A stretch of 64,000 bases of DNA, taken from assembly GCA_021769725.1 (NCBI GenBank), contig JAETSI010000004.1:1-64000 (forward strand), read 5' to 3'. The position numbers were made by a program, and so were the translations under genes. Below, one piece after another: positions 8,570 to 18,556 of the stretch. Position 1 is the first letter of the stretch. The number at the start of each line of letters is the position of its first letter. The notes beneath the pieces were generated by a model. That model was not told the DNA's origin and ran no database searches. It saw only the letters and a program-made list of their open reading frames with translations. This stretch comes from Oscillospiraceae bacterium. Its GTDB lineage: Bacteria; Bacillota; Clostridia; Oscillospirales; Ruminococcaceae.

Positions 8570-11500
8570 TTATTTCTTCTTTTTCTTACTCTTACCGGAT
8601 TTTTGATTATTCACGGCATTTTCCTTCTCTTTTTCAGCAGATGCCTTACCTTTCTGATTCTTTGGTACTTTGGGAGTTTCCTCAACGGGTTCACTGCCGA
8701 GCTTTTCAGCGTAAGCCTTTCCTTTTTCAAGAAGTTCCTCATTCTTGCTGCGTATCTTTTCCTCTTCCGATTTTGATATCTCGGCTTTCTTCTTTGCCGA
8801 ACCGGAAAGCTCTGAATCAACAGCGCCCTTGGATTTGATAATCTGAACCTTCTTCTTTTCGGTCTTTACTTCCTCTGCGGGAATTTCTTCTCCGGAAGGA
8901 AGTCCCAGCTTCTTTCTTTCCTTAGCCTTTGCCCTGAGTTCACGCTTTGCAGCGATCACACGGTTATTCTTTCTGTCATAGATATAGAATACTACCAGAG
9001 CAGCGATACCAAGAATAAACGTCACAACGCCGATCCTGAATCCGGGGGGAGTATACTTCATTGAAACCGTATGCTCGCCTGCCGGAATCTTTATGCCGAT
9101 AAGTGCGTCAAGAACAACGACCTGTCCCACAGACTCATCCTTATTGAAAAGTTCTTTAACACCCTTGTCGTTTTCCTGTTCGTAAACAAGATTATCAACC
9201 TTTTTACCGTCAATCTCAACGGTCCAGCCCGGCTCATACGGAATGGAGGTCATAAGGATCTGCCCCTCTTTGGCTGTTACCTTGCCTTCAAGATAACGGT
9301 CATTGGACTTGTCCATGTCGATAACCCACGGATTTTCCTGAAGAACGGCAATATCTTTGCTGAACTTCTCCAGATTGAACGTATAAAGAGTAAATCCGCC
9401 GTTCACCTTGAACATTACATATTCGTCCTTGCCGGTAAATGAAGACATTCCGTCCTGCTCCAGAATACGAAGTCTTACTTCCACCTTTTCTCCCTTTGTG
9501 AACGGACCCATACGCACAAGAGGAGTTCCGTTATCAGCAAAATACTGTGGGTATTCCTTATGATTTGTGAAATTGCCGTTTTCGTCAACAGTGTTGGAGA
9601 TCCAGAGATTACACTTTCTTCTGAAAACAGAATCCATGCGCAGAAATACGTCGCCGTCGTTCTGAGCCGTAAAATGAATATTTACAACAGGGTCAACAGC
9701 TCCCGCCTCAGCGTCAAAGCAGAAATGCGGAATGATTTCACCGTTTTCATTTTCATAATTATATACTCTTGCACGAATTTGCCCATTGCTTGCCCCGTCA
9801 CCTTCTTTACGTGGGTCAAGTTCAAGCTCAAAGCTGTCTGAAAGATCCATCAGCTCGTAGTATTCCTCCGGATTCGGAATAACCGATCCGTCCTGCATCT
9901 GAACGAACTGCGTCTTGCCCACAAGTGCGCTCAGGAAATTATTAAGACTGTTGAATGTATTATCGTTGCCGAGATGACCAAGTCCGAGAATATCATCGTC
10001 AGCCATAAATCCTACAGAAAGAGCGTAGGGATTTTCATATACGTCAATATTATATGTTTCGTCGTAATTCTTGACTGAAGTTGTTGAGTATCGCTTTATA
10101 TAGTTTGAATCCACGCTTGTACTGTCATCAGGGCGATCAAGAACATACTTGATTCCGAGCAGAGAGTCAGCCATTGTGCTGCTGCCTTTATACTGTGATT
10201 CAAAACTCTGCGTAGTATAACCCATAGCCTCCAGCATTTTGAGAATTCTTGAATTCATGACAGAACTTGAATGCGATATGCCTCTAAGTCCGTAAGCAAG
10301 ATTATCGTTTACCATACGGTCGTATGTTTTTTCAGCACGGTAAAAACTGCTGTCGTATTCTTCCAGCTGTTCCACAAGCTTCGGAGCTTCCAGTATCTCG
10401 GTGTAGGTGCTCTTATCGGAATTGCCTACTTCAAGGAAGATCTTGCGGAATGAATCGTAACAGTTATATCCTGTTTCAAAAAGAACCACAACAGCAACGC
10501 CCAATGTCAGAAGATTTTTACCCTTTCTGCTCTTTATGCGGCTATATCCGAAAACAAAGAGAACATATACTGCCACCAGCAACAATCCGAATACTATCGT
10601 TCCAAGGAAAAGCTCGTCCCATGTTCCGTGCGGATCATGCTTCATGGTATACTTTCCGGGCAGCTCCTGCATATAGTCATAGCCACGGTATTTTTCATTG
10701 AGTATCTTTTCACCGGTAGTCGTATTTACTTCACCAGTATACTTTTCGGCATATTTTATGCTGCCTCTTACTGCCTCAAATATAAGCACAAGAACAGTAA
10801 TTATGCCAAAAGTTCCGCCGGTCTCCGCCCTTGACAACTCATATCCGTCCAAATGCGCAAAAACTTCCGCAGCCATTGCAACAAGCAGGAATGAGATCAG
10901 GAAAGAATATCTGTAAGGCAGCCAGTTAGGATCCTGTCCGCCGTGCCACATCATATTAAGCGGCTTGATGTACATACACATACACATGATAAAGAGAAAA
11001 ATTCCGTTGCCTATCTTTTTGTTTCTCTTTATTTTCTTATTCATGAAGTAAAGCGGCAGCATTACCAATGTAAGAACACCGCAATATATTTCAGGACGTC
11101 CATAGTAAAGTGTACCCTCGTCCACGTTTACGGAATAATACTGATTGGGCAGCAGACTCGGTACAAGTTCAAAAGGATTGAACATAGTCTTGAAGCTGTA
11201 ATCCGGTTCGGAGAAGTCGAATTTACCGAGAGCCAGAGCATTATATACAGGCAGTATCATAAAGGCACTCAGCATAAGCACTACCAGCGTGGCAAGAGCC
11301 ATAACGCCGAATGTACGAACGTACTCGCCGGTATTTTTGAACTTCCTGTCCGTTCCGAAGAACATATAATATCCGAAATACAGGGCAACGAAAATTGCAA
11401 CCATAAATCCGATATAGAAGTTTGCCACAAACATAATGGCAAGAGGTATGATGTAATTTATCTTGCGTCCGTCATCCACCAGATACTCCACACCCAGAAT

Positions 11501-12124
11501 TATAAGCGGCAGGAAGATCGGGCCGTCTATCCACATGGGGTCGATAAGCTGTATCACAACGTAGCTCATCATTGCATACATCGTGGAAAATACCACCGAC
11601 TGGAGCGGTGCAAGCTTCTTTGAACGCTGTGCATATACGCAGAATGCAGCTCCTGCCGCACCCACCTTGCACATCTGCATTATCATTACGCTTTCGATTA
11701 TCATTTTTCTGGGCAGCAGCATTACTATCAGCGTAAACGGACTGGCAAGATAGTAACCGATAATTCCCATAAATCCACCGGAGAGATTTCTGCTCCAGCT
11801 GTAGAACGGGCTGCCGTCTCCCCAGAATGCATCACGAAGCGACTCAAAATAATAAATGTACTGACCGTTAAGGTCCAGAGTCAGCACCGAACGTTCTCCG
11901 AAAGGATAGACATCAAAGAATATATAAGATATCAGCGTCAGCAGAAACGGAATGATAAACGACGGAATGCAGAACCAAAGGTTTGATTTCTGTCCCCTTG
12001 CCTCGGCTATCACATCGGCTGCCGTGCGGGCAGGCTTGCCGCCATAGGTGACGTTTCTGCGGGCAATTGAATTTGCTCCCGATTTTTTCGTGTTGGATTT
12101 CCGGGAGGCTTTTGAATTAGCCAT
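8570..12124 (-). CDS. YfhO-family polytopic membrane protein with long charged C-terminal tail
   Basis: 1184 residues. A basic N-terminus is followed by about a dozen membrane helices (first FCIPSFIIPFLLTLISYIFF), with the loop motif ILTLDLNGQY-like sequence VLTLDLNGQYIYYFESLRDA and WSRNLSGG that mark YfhO proteins. A large extracytoplasmic part (about 560-1000) and a final helix (about 1010-1030) follow. YfhO relatives are linked to glycosylation of wall polymers such as lipoteichoic acid; the activity here is inferred from the family. It is longer than most family members because of about 140 C-terminal residues that are almost all Lys, Glu, Ala and Ser. Single-gene unit with its own promoter and terminator. 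Confidence 0.85.
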   Translation of the reverse strand: MANSKASRKSNTKKSGANSIARRNVTYGGKPARTAADVIAEARGQKSNLWFCIPSFIIPFLLTLISYIFFDVYPFGERSVLTLDLNGQYIYYFESLRDAFWGDGSPFYSWSRNLSGGFMGIIGYYLASPFTLIVMLLPRKMIIESVMIMQMCKVGAAGAAFCVYAQRSKKLAPLQSVVFSTMYAMMSYVVIQLIDPMWIDGPIFLPLIILGVEYLVDDGRKINYIIPLAIMFVANFYIGFMVAIFVALYFGYYMFFGTDRKFKNTGEYVRTFGVMALATLVVLMLSAFMILPVYNALALGKFDFSEPDYSFKTMFNPFELVPSLLPNQYYSVNVDEGTLYYGRPEIYCGVLTLVMLPLYFMNKKIKRNKKIGNGIFLFIMCMCMYIKPLNMMWHGGQDPNWLPYRYSFLISFLLVAMAAEVFAHLDGYELSRAETGGTFGIITVLVLIFEAVRGSIKYAEKYTGEVNTTTGEKILNEKYRGYDYMQELPGKYTMKHDPHGTWDELFLGTIVFGLLLVAVYVLFVFGYSRIKSRKGKNLLTLGVAVVVLFETGYNCYDSFRKIFLEVGNSDKSTYTEILEAPKLVEQLEEYDSSFYRAEKTYDRMVNDNLAYGLRGISHSSSVMNSRILKMLEAMGYTTQSFESQYKGSSTMADSLLGIKYVLDRPDDSTSVDSNYIKRYSTTSVKNYDETYNIDVYENPYALSVGFMADDDILGLGHLGNDNTFNSLNNFLSALVGKTQFVQMQDGSVIPNPEEYYELMDLSDSFELELDPRKEGDGASNGQIRARVYNYENENGEIIPHFCFDAEAGAVDPVVNIHFTAQNDGDVFLRMDSVFRRKCNLWISNTVDENGNFTNHKEYPQYFADNGTPLVRMGPFTKGEKVEVRLRILEQDGMSSFTGKDEYVMFKVNGGFTLYTFNLEKFSKDIAVLQENPWVIDMDKSNDRYLEGKVTAKEGQILMTSIPYEPGWTVEIDGKKVDNLVYEQENDKGVKELFNKDESVGQVVVLDALIGIKIPAGEHTVSMKYTPPGFRIGVVTFILGIAALVVFYIYDRKNNRVIAAKRELRAKAKERKKLGLPSGEEIPAEEVKTEKKKVQIIKSKGAVDSELSGSAKKKAEISKSEEEKIRSKNEELLEKGKAYAEKLGSEPVEETPKVPKNQKGKASAEKEKENAVNNQKSGKSKKKKK

Positions 12125-12187
12125 TTTGTTCCTCCTTTTTATTACGGGAAATTATATAAGGCATACTCCCCGATTTTATTCTATTTT

Positions 12188-12216
12188 ATTATACTATATT
12201 TTCCCGGCTTTTGCAA
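12188..12216 (-). promoter_or_regulatory. Predicted promoter of the YfhO-type gene
   Basis: Minus-strand TTGCAA (12211-12216), 17-nt spacer and perfect TATAAT (12188-12193). Confidence 0.6.
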
Positions 12217-12361
12217 GAGTTTATTGCAAGTTTTCTTTTAATATATATGCACAATTTAGTTCTGCTGTTTTTGTGACTTTAACCAAAACGCAAAAGAATC
12301 TCGTCTTTTTGCCCTCTGAGAATCACTTATTTACAAATATCTCGCAGAGGAATGATGTTTC

Positions 12362-14593
12362 ATGAAAAAAGTAGTATCAATTGTAATTGCGGCGGCAGTC
12401 TGTGTGGGAGCAGTCTCCTGCGGAAAGAAAAAGGATTCGTCTCTTAACGATGCGGCAGGAAACAATACGATAACGCTTGCCGCTTATAATGAAGCAAAGA
12501 TTGAAATGGCGGATGATTTTTCTTCCGTCGTTGCACTCAACAGCGATATGAAATCCGGCGATATATTAATTTTCGGGCAGCTGAAAAATGAAAAATGGGC
12601 AGGATACATCACAACAAAAGAATTTTCAGATCATGCTGATTTTGAATTTACTCCGGCGGAAAACGAGACTGTAATCAGCGCTGCAATGTTTGGTTTCGGG
12701 AAAAAGGGAATCCTGACCTGTAAAGAAGATCATACATTTGTTCATATTATCGGCAGTGACGGAGCAGAGGAGAAAACACTTGACTGCGGTGAACTTCTGA
12801 AAGCTGACGACAATGGTTTTATCTTCGGCAAGCTTTTCAGAAACGGAGACGGCTTTGTCATAAGCGATCGCAACAACACAATAAATTCATTTGACAAGGA
12901 CGGAAATACTTTTGGAGAAGTCAACACGCAGGGAATGAACATTCTCGGACTGACAGGCAATTCCAGCGGCAGCACGACCGTGCTTTTACAGGATTCCGGA
13001 AATTCCGGTTATATGGCTGAAATCGACGGAACAGAACTTGCAAATAAAAAGAAATGCAATGCTCCTTTCTCATCTGCTTTTGCAATGTGTCCGGGAGCAG
13101 ACGATGACAGCTTTGCGGCGGTGTTTATGGACGGTCTCTACACGTTTCGTGACGGCAAATGGACTAAGCTGTCCGATCTGATGGGATTGGAGTACAAAGC
13201 ATATTCAATCACCGGAATAGTTATGACCGGAGAACGTGAGTTTGCCACCGTATATAACGGAACGTCCATGAATCTGCTGTCGGAAAAGGATATTGCGGAG
13301 CTTAAATCCAAAAAAACTGTTTCTCTTGCCGTATACGGCGGCAGAGCCGATTTGTACATCCACCTTGTAAATAAATATAATCAGTCCCACCCCGACAGTG
13401 AATACCGCATAGAACTAAAACAGTATGTTGAGGATGAAAATACTACGTATCAGGAACTTATGGACAATCTGAAAATGGATATAATCACCGGAAAAGCTCC
13501 GGATATTATAGTAGATATGATCGACGGCATAGACCCCTCCGTCTTTTATGTTGACCTCGGCGAATATCTCAGGAATGATCCGGAGCTTAACGCCAACGAC
13601 TTTATCCCCGGCTACCTTGACGCCGTATCTATTGACGGAAAGATACCGATGATCTATCCTTTTTTCGTAGTTCATACTCTTATTGGAAAGACACGGCTTG
13701 TGGGCGATACGGAAAACTGGAGCTATGACGAATTTATGACAAAGCTGGACTCGATGCCGGAAGATATTGAGCTTATTTATGGCTCGGACAATTACTACAA
13801 AATGGTTGATTTGTTCCAAAAAATTGTAAATATCGACGAATACGTCGATTATAGCAGCGGAACGTGTGATTTTGATTCTCCGGATTATATCAGCATGATG
13901 AAATTTGTCAAGGAAAAACATATCGGAATGACTCAGGAAGAATATGATAAGAAGTTCGGGGACGAAGGTTTTGCGTGGGAATACGACGGACTTTGTTTTC
14001 GTAACGACAAAACGCTTCTCGGACCGGAGTATAGCTTTTTTGCTCCGTTGGCTATGGTTGAGGCTATGCATGGTCAATTCGGTGAGGATGTCACTTTTGC
14101 GGGGTATCCCAGTCACAACGGTCAGGGAGGATATATATCGTCTCCGAGTATGCGGTTCGCTATTATGAAAACATCAGAATATCCCGATATTGCGTGGGAT
14201 TTTATCAAATCGGCATTTACTGATGAAGAATATGAAAAATACTACGGATTTCCGGTTTTAGAGGATAAGTTTATTGAAAGCTTCAATAAAACGCTTGAAG
14301 TAACTCATTATGATGAAAGCAGCGGGACAGAATTACCGCAGGGAGCATTCTACTACGACGATCAGGATTTGCAAAATTATATTCTGTATGATGCATTCAC
14401 ACAGGAGGAGGCAGACCGCTGTATGGAGTACGTAAGAAGCTGCGTAAAGTGCAGCCGGCGGTATGACGGCGATCTGGAGAATATAATCACCGAGGAGCTT
14501 GAAGAATATTTTAACAGCGATAAATCAGCCGAAGAAACGGCGGAAATGATACAGAATCGAGCATCTGTTTATCTCAGCGAAACGTATGGATAA
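12362..14593 (+). CDS. Lipoprotein with C-terminal family 1 extracellular solute-binding domain
   Basis: 743 residues. The lipoprotein signal ends in VSCG, so Cys 20 would be lipidated and the protein anchored outside the membrane. About 300 N-terminal residues have repeated hydrophobic/Gly patterns that could be a beta-propeller-like region (not recognised). From about residue 320, VSLAVYGGRADLYIHLVNKYNQ opens a sugar-type substrate-binding domain with GKAPDIIVDM and DIAWDFIKSAF. That is typical of ABC importer binding proteins (family 1), but this one is about 300 residues longer and has no permease gene beside it. SD is GAGGA. Ligand unknown. Confidence 0.75.
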   Translation: MKKVVSIVIAAAVCVGAVSCGKKKDSSLNDAAGNNTITLAAYNEAKIEMADDFSSVVALNSDMKSGDILIFGQLKNEKWAGYITTKEFSDHADFEFTPAENETVISAAMFGFGKKGILTCKEDHTFVHIIGSDGAEEKTLDCGELLKADDNGFIFGKLFRNGDGFVISDRNNTINSFDKDGNTFGEVNTQGMNILGLTGNSSGSTTVLLQDSGNSGYMAEIDGTELANKKKCNAPFSSAFAMCPGADDDSFAAVFMDGLYTFRDGKWTKLSDLMGLEYKAYSITGIVMTGEREFATVYNGTSMNLLSEKDIAELKSKKTVSLAVYGGRADLYIHLVNKYNQSHPDSEYRIELKQYVEDENTTYQELMDNLKMDIITGKAPDIIVDMIDGIDPSVFYVDLGEYLRNDPELNANDFIPGYLDAVSIDGKIPMIYPFFVVHTLIGKTRLVGDTENWSYDEFMTKLDSMPEDIELIYGSDNYYKMVDLFQKIVNIDEYVDYSSGTCDFDSPDYISMMKFVKEKHIGMTQEEYDKKFGDEGFAWEYDGLCFRNDKTLLGPEYSFFAPLAMVEAMHGQFGEDVTFAGYPSHNGQGGYISSPSMRFAIMKTSEYPDIAWDFIKSAFTDEEYEKYYGFPVLEDKFIESFNKTLEVTHYDESSGTELPQGAFYYDDQDLQNYILYDAFTQEEADRCMEYVRSCVKCSRRYDGDLENIITEELEEYFNSDKSAEETAEMIQNRASVYLSETYG

Positions 14594-14630
14594 AAAAATG
14601 GCGGACAACATCGTCCGCCGCATTTTTTTA
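14592..14630. terminator. Bidirectional terminator between the lipoprotein and aspartokinase genes
   Basis: A GCGGAC/GTCCGC stem extended by AATG/CATT, flanked by an A-run on the left and a T-run on the right. It can therefore end both converging transcripts. Confidence 0.85.
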
Positions 14631-15962
14631 TTTTTCGGAATTAATAAACATATCGTATATTCTTCTGATAGCCTCCGGAAGCTCATGTTCGTTTACACCG
14701 ATTATAACATTAAGCTCACTTGAACCCTGATCTATCAGCTTGACGTTTATTCTTGCATGAGCCAGAGCAGCGAAAATACGTGCAACTGTACCCCTTGTAT
14801 TCTTCATTCTGCGTCCGACTACGGCAAGTATCGAAATCCCGTCCTCAATCTCAATATGATCCGGATTGACAGCCTTTCTTATCTCTGCAACGACCTTATC
14901 ACGTACCGGAGCAAGCTTTTCTGTACTGAGAGTAATACTCATAGTGTCGATACCGGACGGCATATGCTCAAACGAAAGACCGTTCTCGTAAAGCACGCTG
15001 AGGATCTTCATTCCGAAGCCTGTTTCGTTATTCATCATTGCCTTTTCAATATTAATAGTGCTGAATCCTTTTTTGCCGGCTATTCCCGTGATCGTATAGC
15101 GCAGACTCTCGCCGCTGAAATCATAATCATCGGAAACTATCATTGTACCGGGATCTTCCGGACGATTTGTATTCCTGATATTGATAGGAATTCCTGCTGA
15201 TCTTACTGGGAAAATAGCGTCTTCATGGAGAACGGAAGCGCCCATATAAGCAAGCTCACGGAGTTCCCTGTATGTGATGACCTCGATAACGTCAGGATTC
15301 TCAACGATACGGGGGTCTGCGATAAGAAAGCCGGAGACATCCGTCCAGTTCTCGTATATCTCAGCCTTTACCGCATTGGCAATGATCGAACCGGTAACAT
15401 CCGAACCGCCCCTTGAAAATGTCTTGACAGCGCCCTCGGTAGTTCTGCCGTAAAATCCGGGAATAACGGCGTTGTCCAGTTCTCTCAGCCGGTCACGCAC
15501 TGCTCTGACGGTCTGTTCAAGAAGCAAAGATCCCTTTGTATCAAAAATAATAACGTCTGCGGCGTCAACAAAGTTGTAACCCAGGTAATTTGCAAGCACC
15601 TTGCCGTTAAGATATTCGCCACGACTGGCTGCAAAATCTCTTGCCGGACTTTTTTTCAGTTCAGCCGCAATGAAGTCAAAGTCCTTGTCCAGAGACATAT
15701 CAATGCCCAGTTCGGAAATAATACCGTTATAGCGGTCTTTTATCATTTGGAAAGTCTCTGAAAAATCAATGCCGCTGCCTGCAAGTTCACAGCATTTGTA
15801 TAGCATATCCGTTACCTTTATGTCATCGGAAAATCTCTTTCCCGGAGCAGACGGAACTACATATCTCCTCTTTTCATCGCTCTTTATAATCGCAGCGACC
15901 TTTCTGAACTGATTTGCGTCTGCAAGACTGCTTCCGCCAAATTTTACAACTTTATTACCCAT
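14628..15962 (-). CDS. Aspartate kinase
   Basis: 444 residues. Phosphorylates L-aspartate, the first step to Lys, Thr, Met and diaminopimelate. Seen: N-terminal KFGGSSLA, SRGEYLN, the FSRGGSDVTGS nucleotide/substrate motif, ENWTDVSG, and two C-terminal ACT-type segments (SINIEKAMMN-like region and NVKLIDQGSSELNVIIGV) that usually give allosteric control by lysine or threonine. The canonical VVSA stretch reads VVPSAPGKRFSDD, as in a known aspartokinase subgroup. Monocistronic, with SD AAAGGA. Which lysC/thrA-type class it belongs to is not clear, so no symbol is given. Confidence 0.93.
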   Translation of the reverse strand: MGNKVVKFGGSSLADANQFRKVAAIIKSDEKRRYVVPSAPGKRFSDDIKVTDMLYKCCELAGSGIDFSETFQMIKDRYNGIISELGIDMSLDKDFDFIAAELKKSPARDFAASRGEYLNGKVLANYLGYNFVDAADVIIFDTKGSLLLEQTVRAVRDRLRELDNAVIPGFYGRTTEGAVKTFSRGGSDVTGSIIANAVKAEIYENWTDVSGFLIADPRIVENPDVIEVITYRELRELAYMGASVLHEDAIFPVRSAGIPINIRNTNRPEDPGTMIVSDDYDFSGESLRYTITGIAGKKGFSTINIEKAMMNNETGFGMKILSVLYENGLSFEHMPSGIDTMSITLSTEKLAPVRDKVVAEIRKAVNPDHIEIEDGISILAVVGRRMKNTRGTVARIFAALAHARINVKLIDQGSSELNVIIGVNEHELPEAIRRIYDMFINSEK

Positions 15963-16002
15963 GATAATTCATTCCTTTATTGACAAAATAATGACAATAA
16001 TT

Positions 16003-16031
16003 ATTATAGTCTATTTTATGCAGAAAATCAA
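16003..16031 (-). promoter_or_regulatory. Predicted promoter of the aspartokinase gene
   Basis: Minus-strand TTGATT (16026-16031), 17-nt spacer, TATAAT (16003-16008), about 40 nt upstream of the start. Confidence 0.6.
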
Positions 16032-16117
16032 TTGATAGAAAGTAGAAAAATCGTGGATTCTGCTATGTGTTTTTGGTGAATACGCTTGTACGTCAGCGGC
16101 GTACACTTTTTTTTCTG

Positions 16118-16150
16118 AAAAAGCGGCAGACTAAAAAGTCCGCCGCTTTA
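16118..16150 (-). terminator. Intrinsic terminator of the GH5 endoglucanase gene
   Basis: A stem AAAGCGGC(A)GAC/GTC(C)GCCGCTTT with a short A-rich loop, placed directly after the stop codon. The minus strand continues with TTTTTCAG and then a further T-rich run. Confidence 0.8.
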
Positions 16151-16153
16151 TAC

Positions 16154-18313
16154 TCAGTATATTACTTCTTTTACTAAATCATCTGATGTCATAGGAAGTG
16201 AAGGAATAAGATTCAACAGCCTCATCTGTATTGCAAGCGCATCCTTGTTTGTCAGATCGTCGCCAACATCACAGCAGTCGGCATTAATCTTTCCTTCTGC
16301 CGTTATAGCAGTAGGCTCAGTTCCGCCCACGCCATATGCATCCGGATTACCGATAGCCTGCATTATGAGTACAGCATCGTTAAGATAAACTTTACCGTCA
16401 CAGTCTGCATCGCCGTAGACAATATCCGGAACTCCTGTGCCCAGGAACTCATATTTGGTCATTTCACCGTTTTCATCATCGCACCACCAGATCTGAGCTT
16501 CTGCGGATGTAACTCCTTCCGGAATCTTGCTCATAGGAATTTCTATCATTAATGTTCCGTCAGAACCGATAACGCCTTCCCATTCGATATTTGTCCATTC
16601 TTCGCCCATATAGCCTACACAGCCGTTAATAACAGAACCTGCTGCCCCGCTGAAGTAAAGTGCGAGTATCTGTGTGCTGTTTGCCTTTGAAAGATCAAGA
16701 TTGTACTTCTTGGTATTGTCATCAGGAGGATCTATAACCGACGAGCCGCCTATAATCGAGATCATTTCAATGGTAGTCGTACTGTTTGTTCTTGCAAAGA
16801 GATGAGCTATCTCAGAAACGTCTCCGCTCCATGCAGACTCGATTGTCTTTGATGAATAATAAGCGATTCCTGCTTCTTCGTCAACATCATAAGCCTTGAT
16901 CTCAGTCCAGTTCTGCCAACCGCCGTCAACTACAGCAATCACAGGAGTGTCACCAGTGTACTTAATAGCAACGTCTCCGCCCTCAAGGGCTTTCCATGTC
17001 GCATTCAGTCCCTCAGTGCAATTTCCGTTCTCGACAGATGCGTCAAGACTAACTTTCTGATTCAGGATAATATTACCTTTTGTTATATCCTCATGCTCAT
17101 ACTGCACGCCGTTTTTCAGGCTGCCCCACTTGATAGAGTCGTCGGCAAGAACTTCAAGCATCTTGTCGATAACAGGTTCTGAGTCTGCATCCCATGTATT
17201 GTCAGATCTGTTCAGATAACGATGGGACTCACCGCCGTTGTTCTTGGCATTGTTGTCCCAGATAACGCATGGGAAACCGTATGCTTTGGCAGTTGAAATG
17301 TATGCATCAGCCCAGTTTACACGAGCTTCAGTGTTGCCGAAATCGGATGCACTGAACTCACCGATTACAACCGGTATATCCTTCTCAATAAACGTTTTTC
17401 TTATACCGTCAAGAATAGTTTCAAGCTCTGCCTTGTTTGCTTCCGTAAACGTGCTGTGATCTGTCACCTTGTCATCCATTGCAAACGAGTACGGTGAATA
17501 GGCATGAACGGATGCTGCAACGAAATCATCATCCGGAATAACGACTTTTGACATCATGGATGTGTCGCTGGAAGCGCAGTAACCGGGCATCATTACAAGA
17601 CGCGTATCGTTCTGTCCGCCTGCCTTACGGATAACGCCAAGAGCGTCGGCATTTATCTTGTTGATAGTGTCAACTTCTTCATTTGTAGGACCCCACCACT
17701 CATGATCTGTTTCCTTTGCACGAGGTTCGTTCATAGTCTCAAAAATGAGACGCTGGTCGTAATCCTTAAAAGTCTCGGCGAGCTGTCCCCAGAGGGAAGT
17801 TACATAGCCTGAAATCTCCTCGTAATCAGCACCGAGGGTAGAGCGGTTCTGATACGGCTCTTCATGGTGAAGATTAAGGATAACATACATATCGTTGTTG
17901 TAGCAGTAATCAACAACTTCCTTTACACGTGCGAGCCATGCTTCGTCAATCTTGTAGTTGTTGTTCTTGTCAACATGCTGGAACCACGTAACAGGTACAC
18001 GGATAGTGTTAAAACCTTTCGCCTTTACAGCGGCAATCAATTCGGGTGTAGTCTTGGGATTTCCCCAGCAGGTCTCAGCATCAAGACCGTAGGTCTCAAG
18101 CGGAACGTTATTAGCGGACATATAAGCATCGAGACTGTTTCCGAGATTCCAGCCGAGCTGCATATTCTCAGTGATCTCGAACGCCGTCATTACCTTGTCG
18201 GCAGCTTCTGTTTCCTGAACAGTGATAGGAGCGATCCTGATAGATGAGAGCATACAGAGCGCAGCAGCAGAAATGCTCACAATACGCTTTATGCCTTTGT
18301 TTGTGTCAAACAT
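16154..18313 (-). CDS. Secreted GH5 endoglucanase with CBM-like modules and C-terminal dockerin
   Basis: 719 residues. A signal peptide (about 1-38) is followed by a GH5 barrel (about 42-390) of the subfamily-4 type, with GWNLGNSLDA, acid/base Glu196 in FETMNEPR and nucleophile Glu319 in VVIGEFSASD. A beta-rich region at about 400-500 and a second one at about 510-625 (LDLSKANSTQILALYFSG, WTNIEWEGVIG) look like carbohydrate-binding modules. The dockerin at about 630-710 has repeats GDADCDGKVYLNDA and NADCCDVGDDLTNKDA. GH5_4 enzymes cut beta-1,4-glucans, including xyloglucan and mixed-linkage glucan. The dockerin indicates assembly on a scaffold. SD GGGAGGT. Confidence 0.93.
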   Translation of the reverse strand: MFDTNKGIKRIVSISAAALCMLSSIRIAPITVQETEAADKVMTAFEITENMQLGWNLGNSLDAYMSANNVPLETYGLDAETCWGNPKTTPELIAAVKAKGFNTIRVPVTWFQHVDKNNNYKIDEAWLARVKEVVDYCYNNDMYVILNLHHEEPYQNRSTLGADYEEISGYVTSLWGQLAETFKDYDQRLIFETMNEPRAKETDHEWWGPTNEEVDTINKINADALGVIRKAGGQNDTRLVMMPGYCASSDTSMMSKVVIPDDDFVAASVHAYSPYSFAMDDKVTDHSTFTEANKAELETILDGIRKTFIEKDIPVVIGEFSASDFGNTEARVNWADAYISTAKAYGFPCVIWDNNAKNNGGESHRYLNRSDNTWDADSEPVIDKMLEVLADDSIKWGSLKNGVQYEHEDITKGNIILNQKVSLDASVENGNCTEGLNATWKALEGGDVAIKYTGDTPVIAVVDGGWQNWTEIKAYDVDEEAGIAYYSSKTIESAWSGDVSEIAHLFARTNSTTTIEMISIIGGSSVIDPPDDNTKKYNLDLSKANSTQILALYFSGAAGSVINGCVGYMGEEWTNIEWEGVIGSDGTLMIEIPMSKIPEGVTSAEAQIWWCDDENGEMTKYEFLGTGVPDIVYGDADCDGKVYLNDAVLIMQAIGNPDAYGVGGTEPTAITAEGKINADCCDVGDDLTNKDALAIQMRLLNLIPSLPMTSDDLVKEVIY

Positions 18314-18403
18314 TAGTTTACCTCCCGTTGTAATTTTTCATATTTTCTTTTTCCGGCTCCGGATTCAGCACAGCAAACCGCAGCCATTATTGCCTATACC
18401 ATA

Positions 18404-18432
18404 ATTTTACCACAGCATGGCGGCTTTGTCAA
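18404..18432 (-). promoter_or_regulatory. Predicted promoter of the GH5 endoglucanase gene
   Basis: Minus-strand TTGACA (18427-18432), 17-nt spacer, TAAAAT (18404-18409), about 90 nt upstream of the ATG. Confidence 0.65.
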
Positions 18433-18556
18433 TGGATTACAGCATATCCGTGGCTTCCGGAAGTGTAGAAATTCATGTAGGAGCTTTTGGATAATATGTA
18501 CACAAAACTTCAATAGTTCAGAAATAATATCGAGTGTTTTGTGACAAAGTTAAATA

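Noticed and set aside
13415..14116. 233-codon minus-strand frame opposite the solute-binding lipoprotein
   Set aside because: Antisense shadow without start signal or domain.
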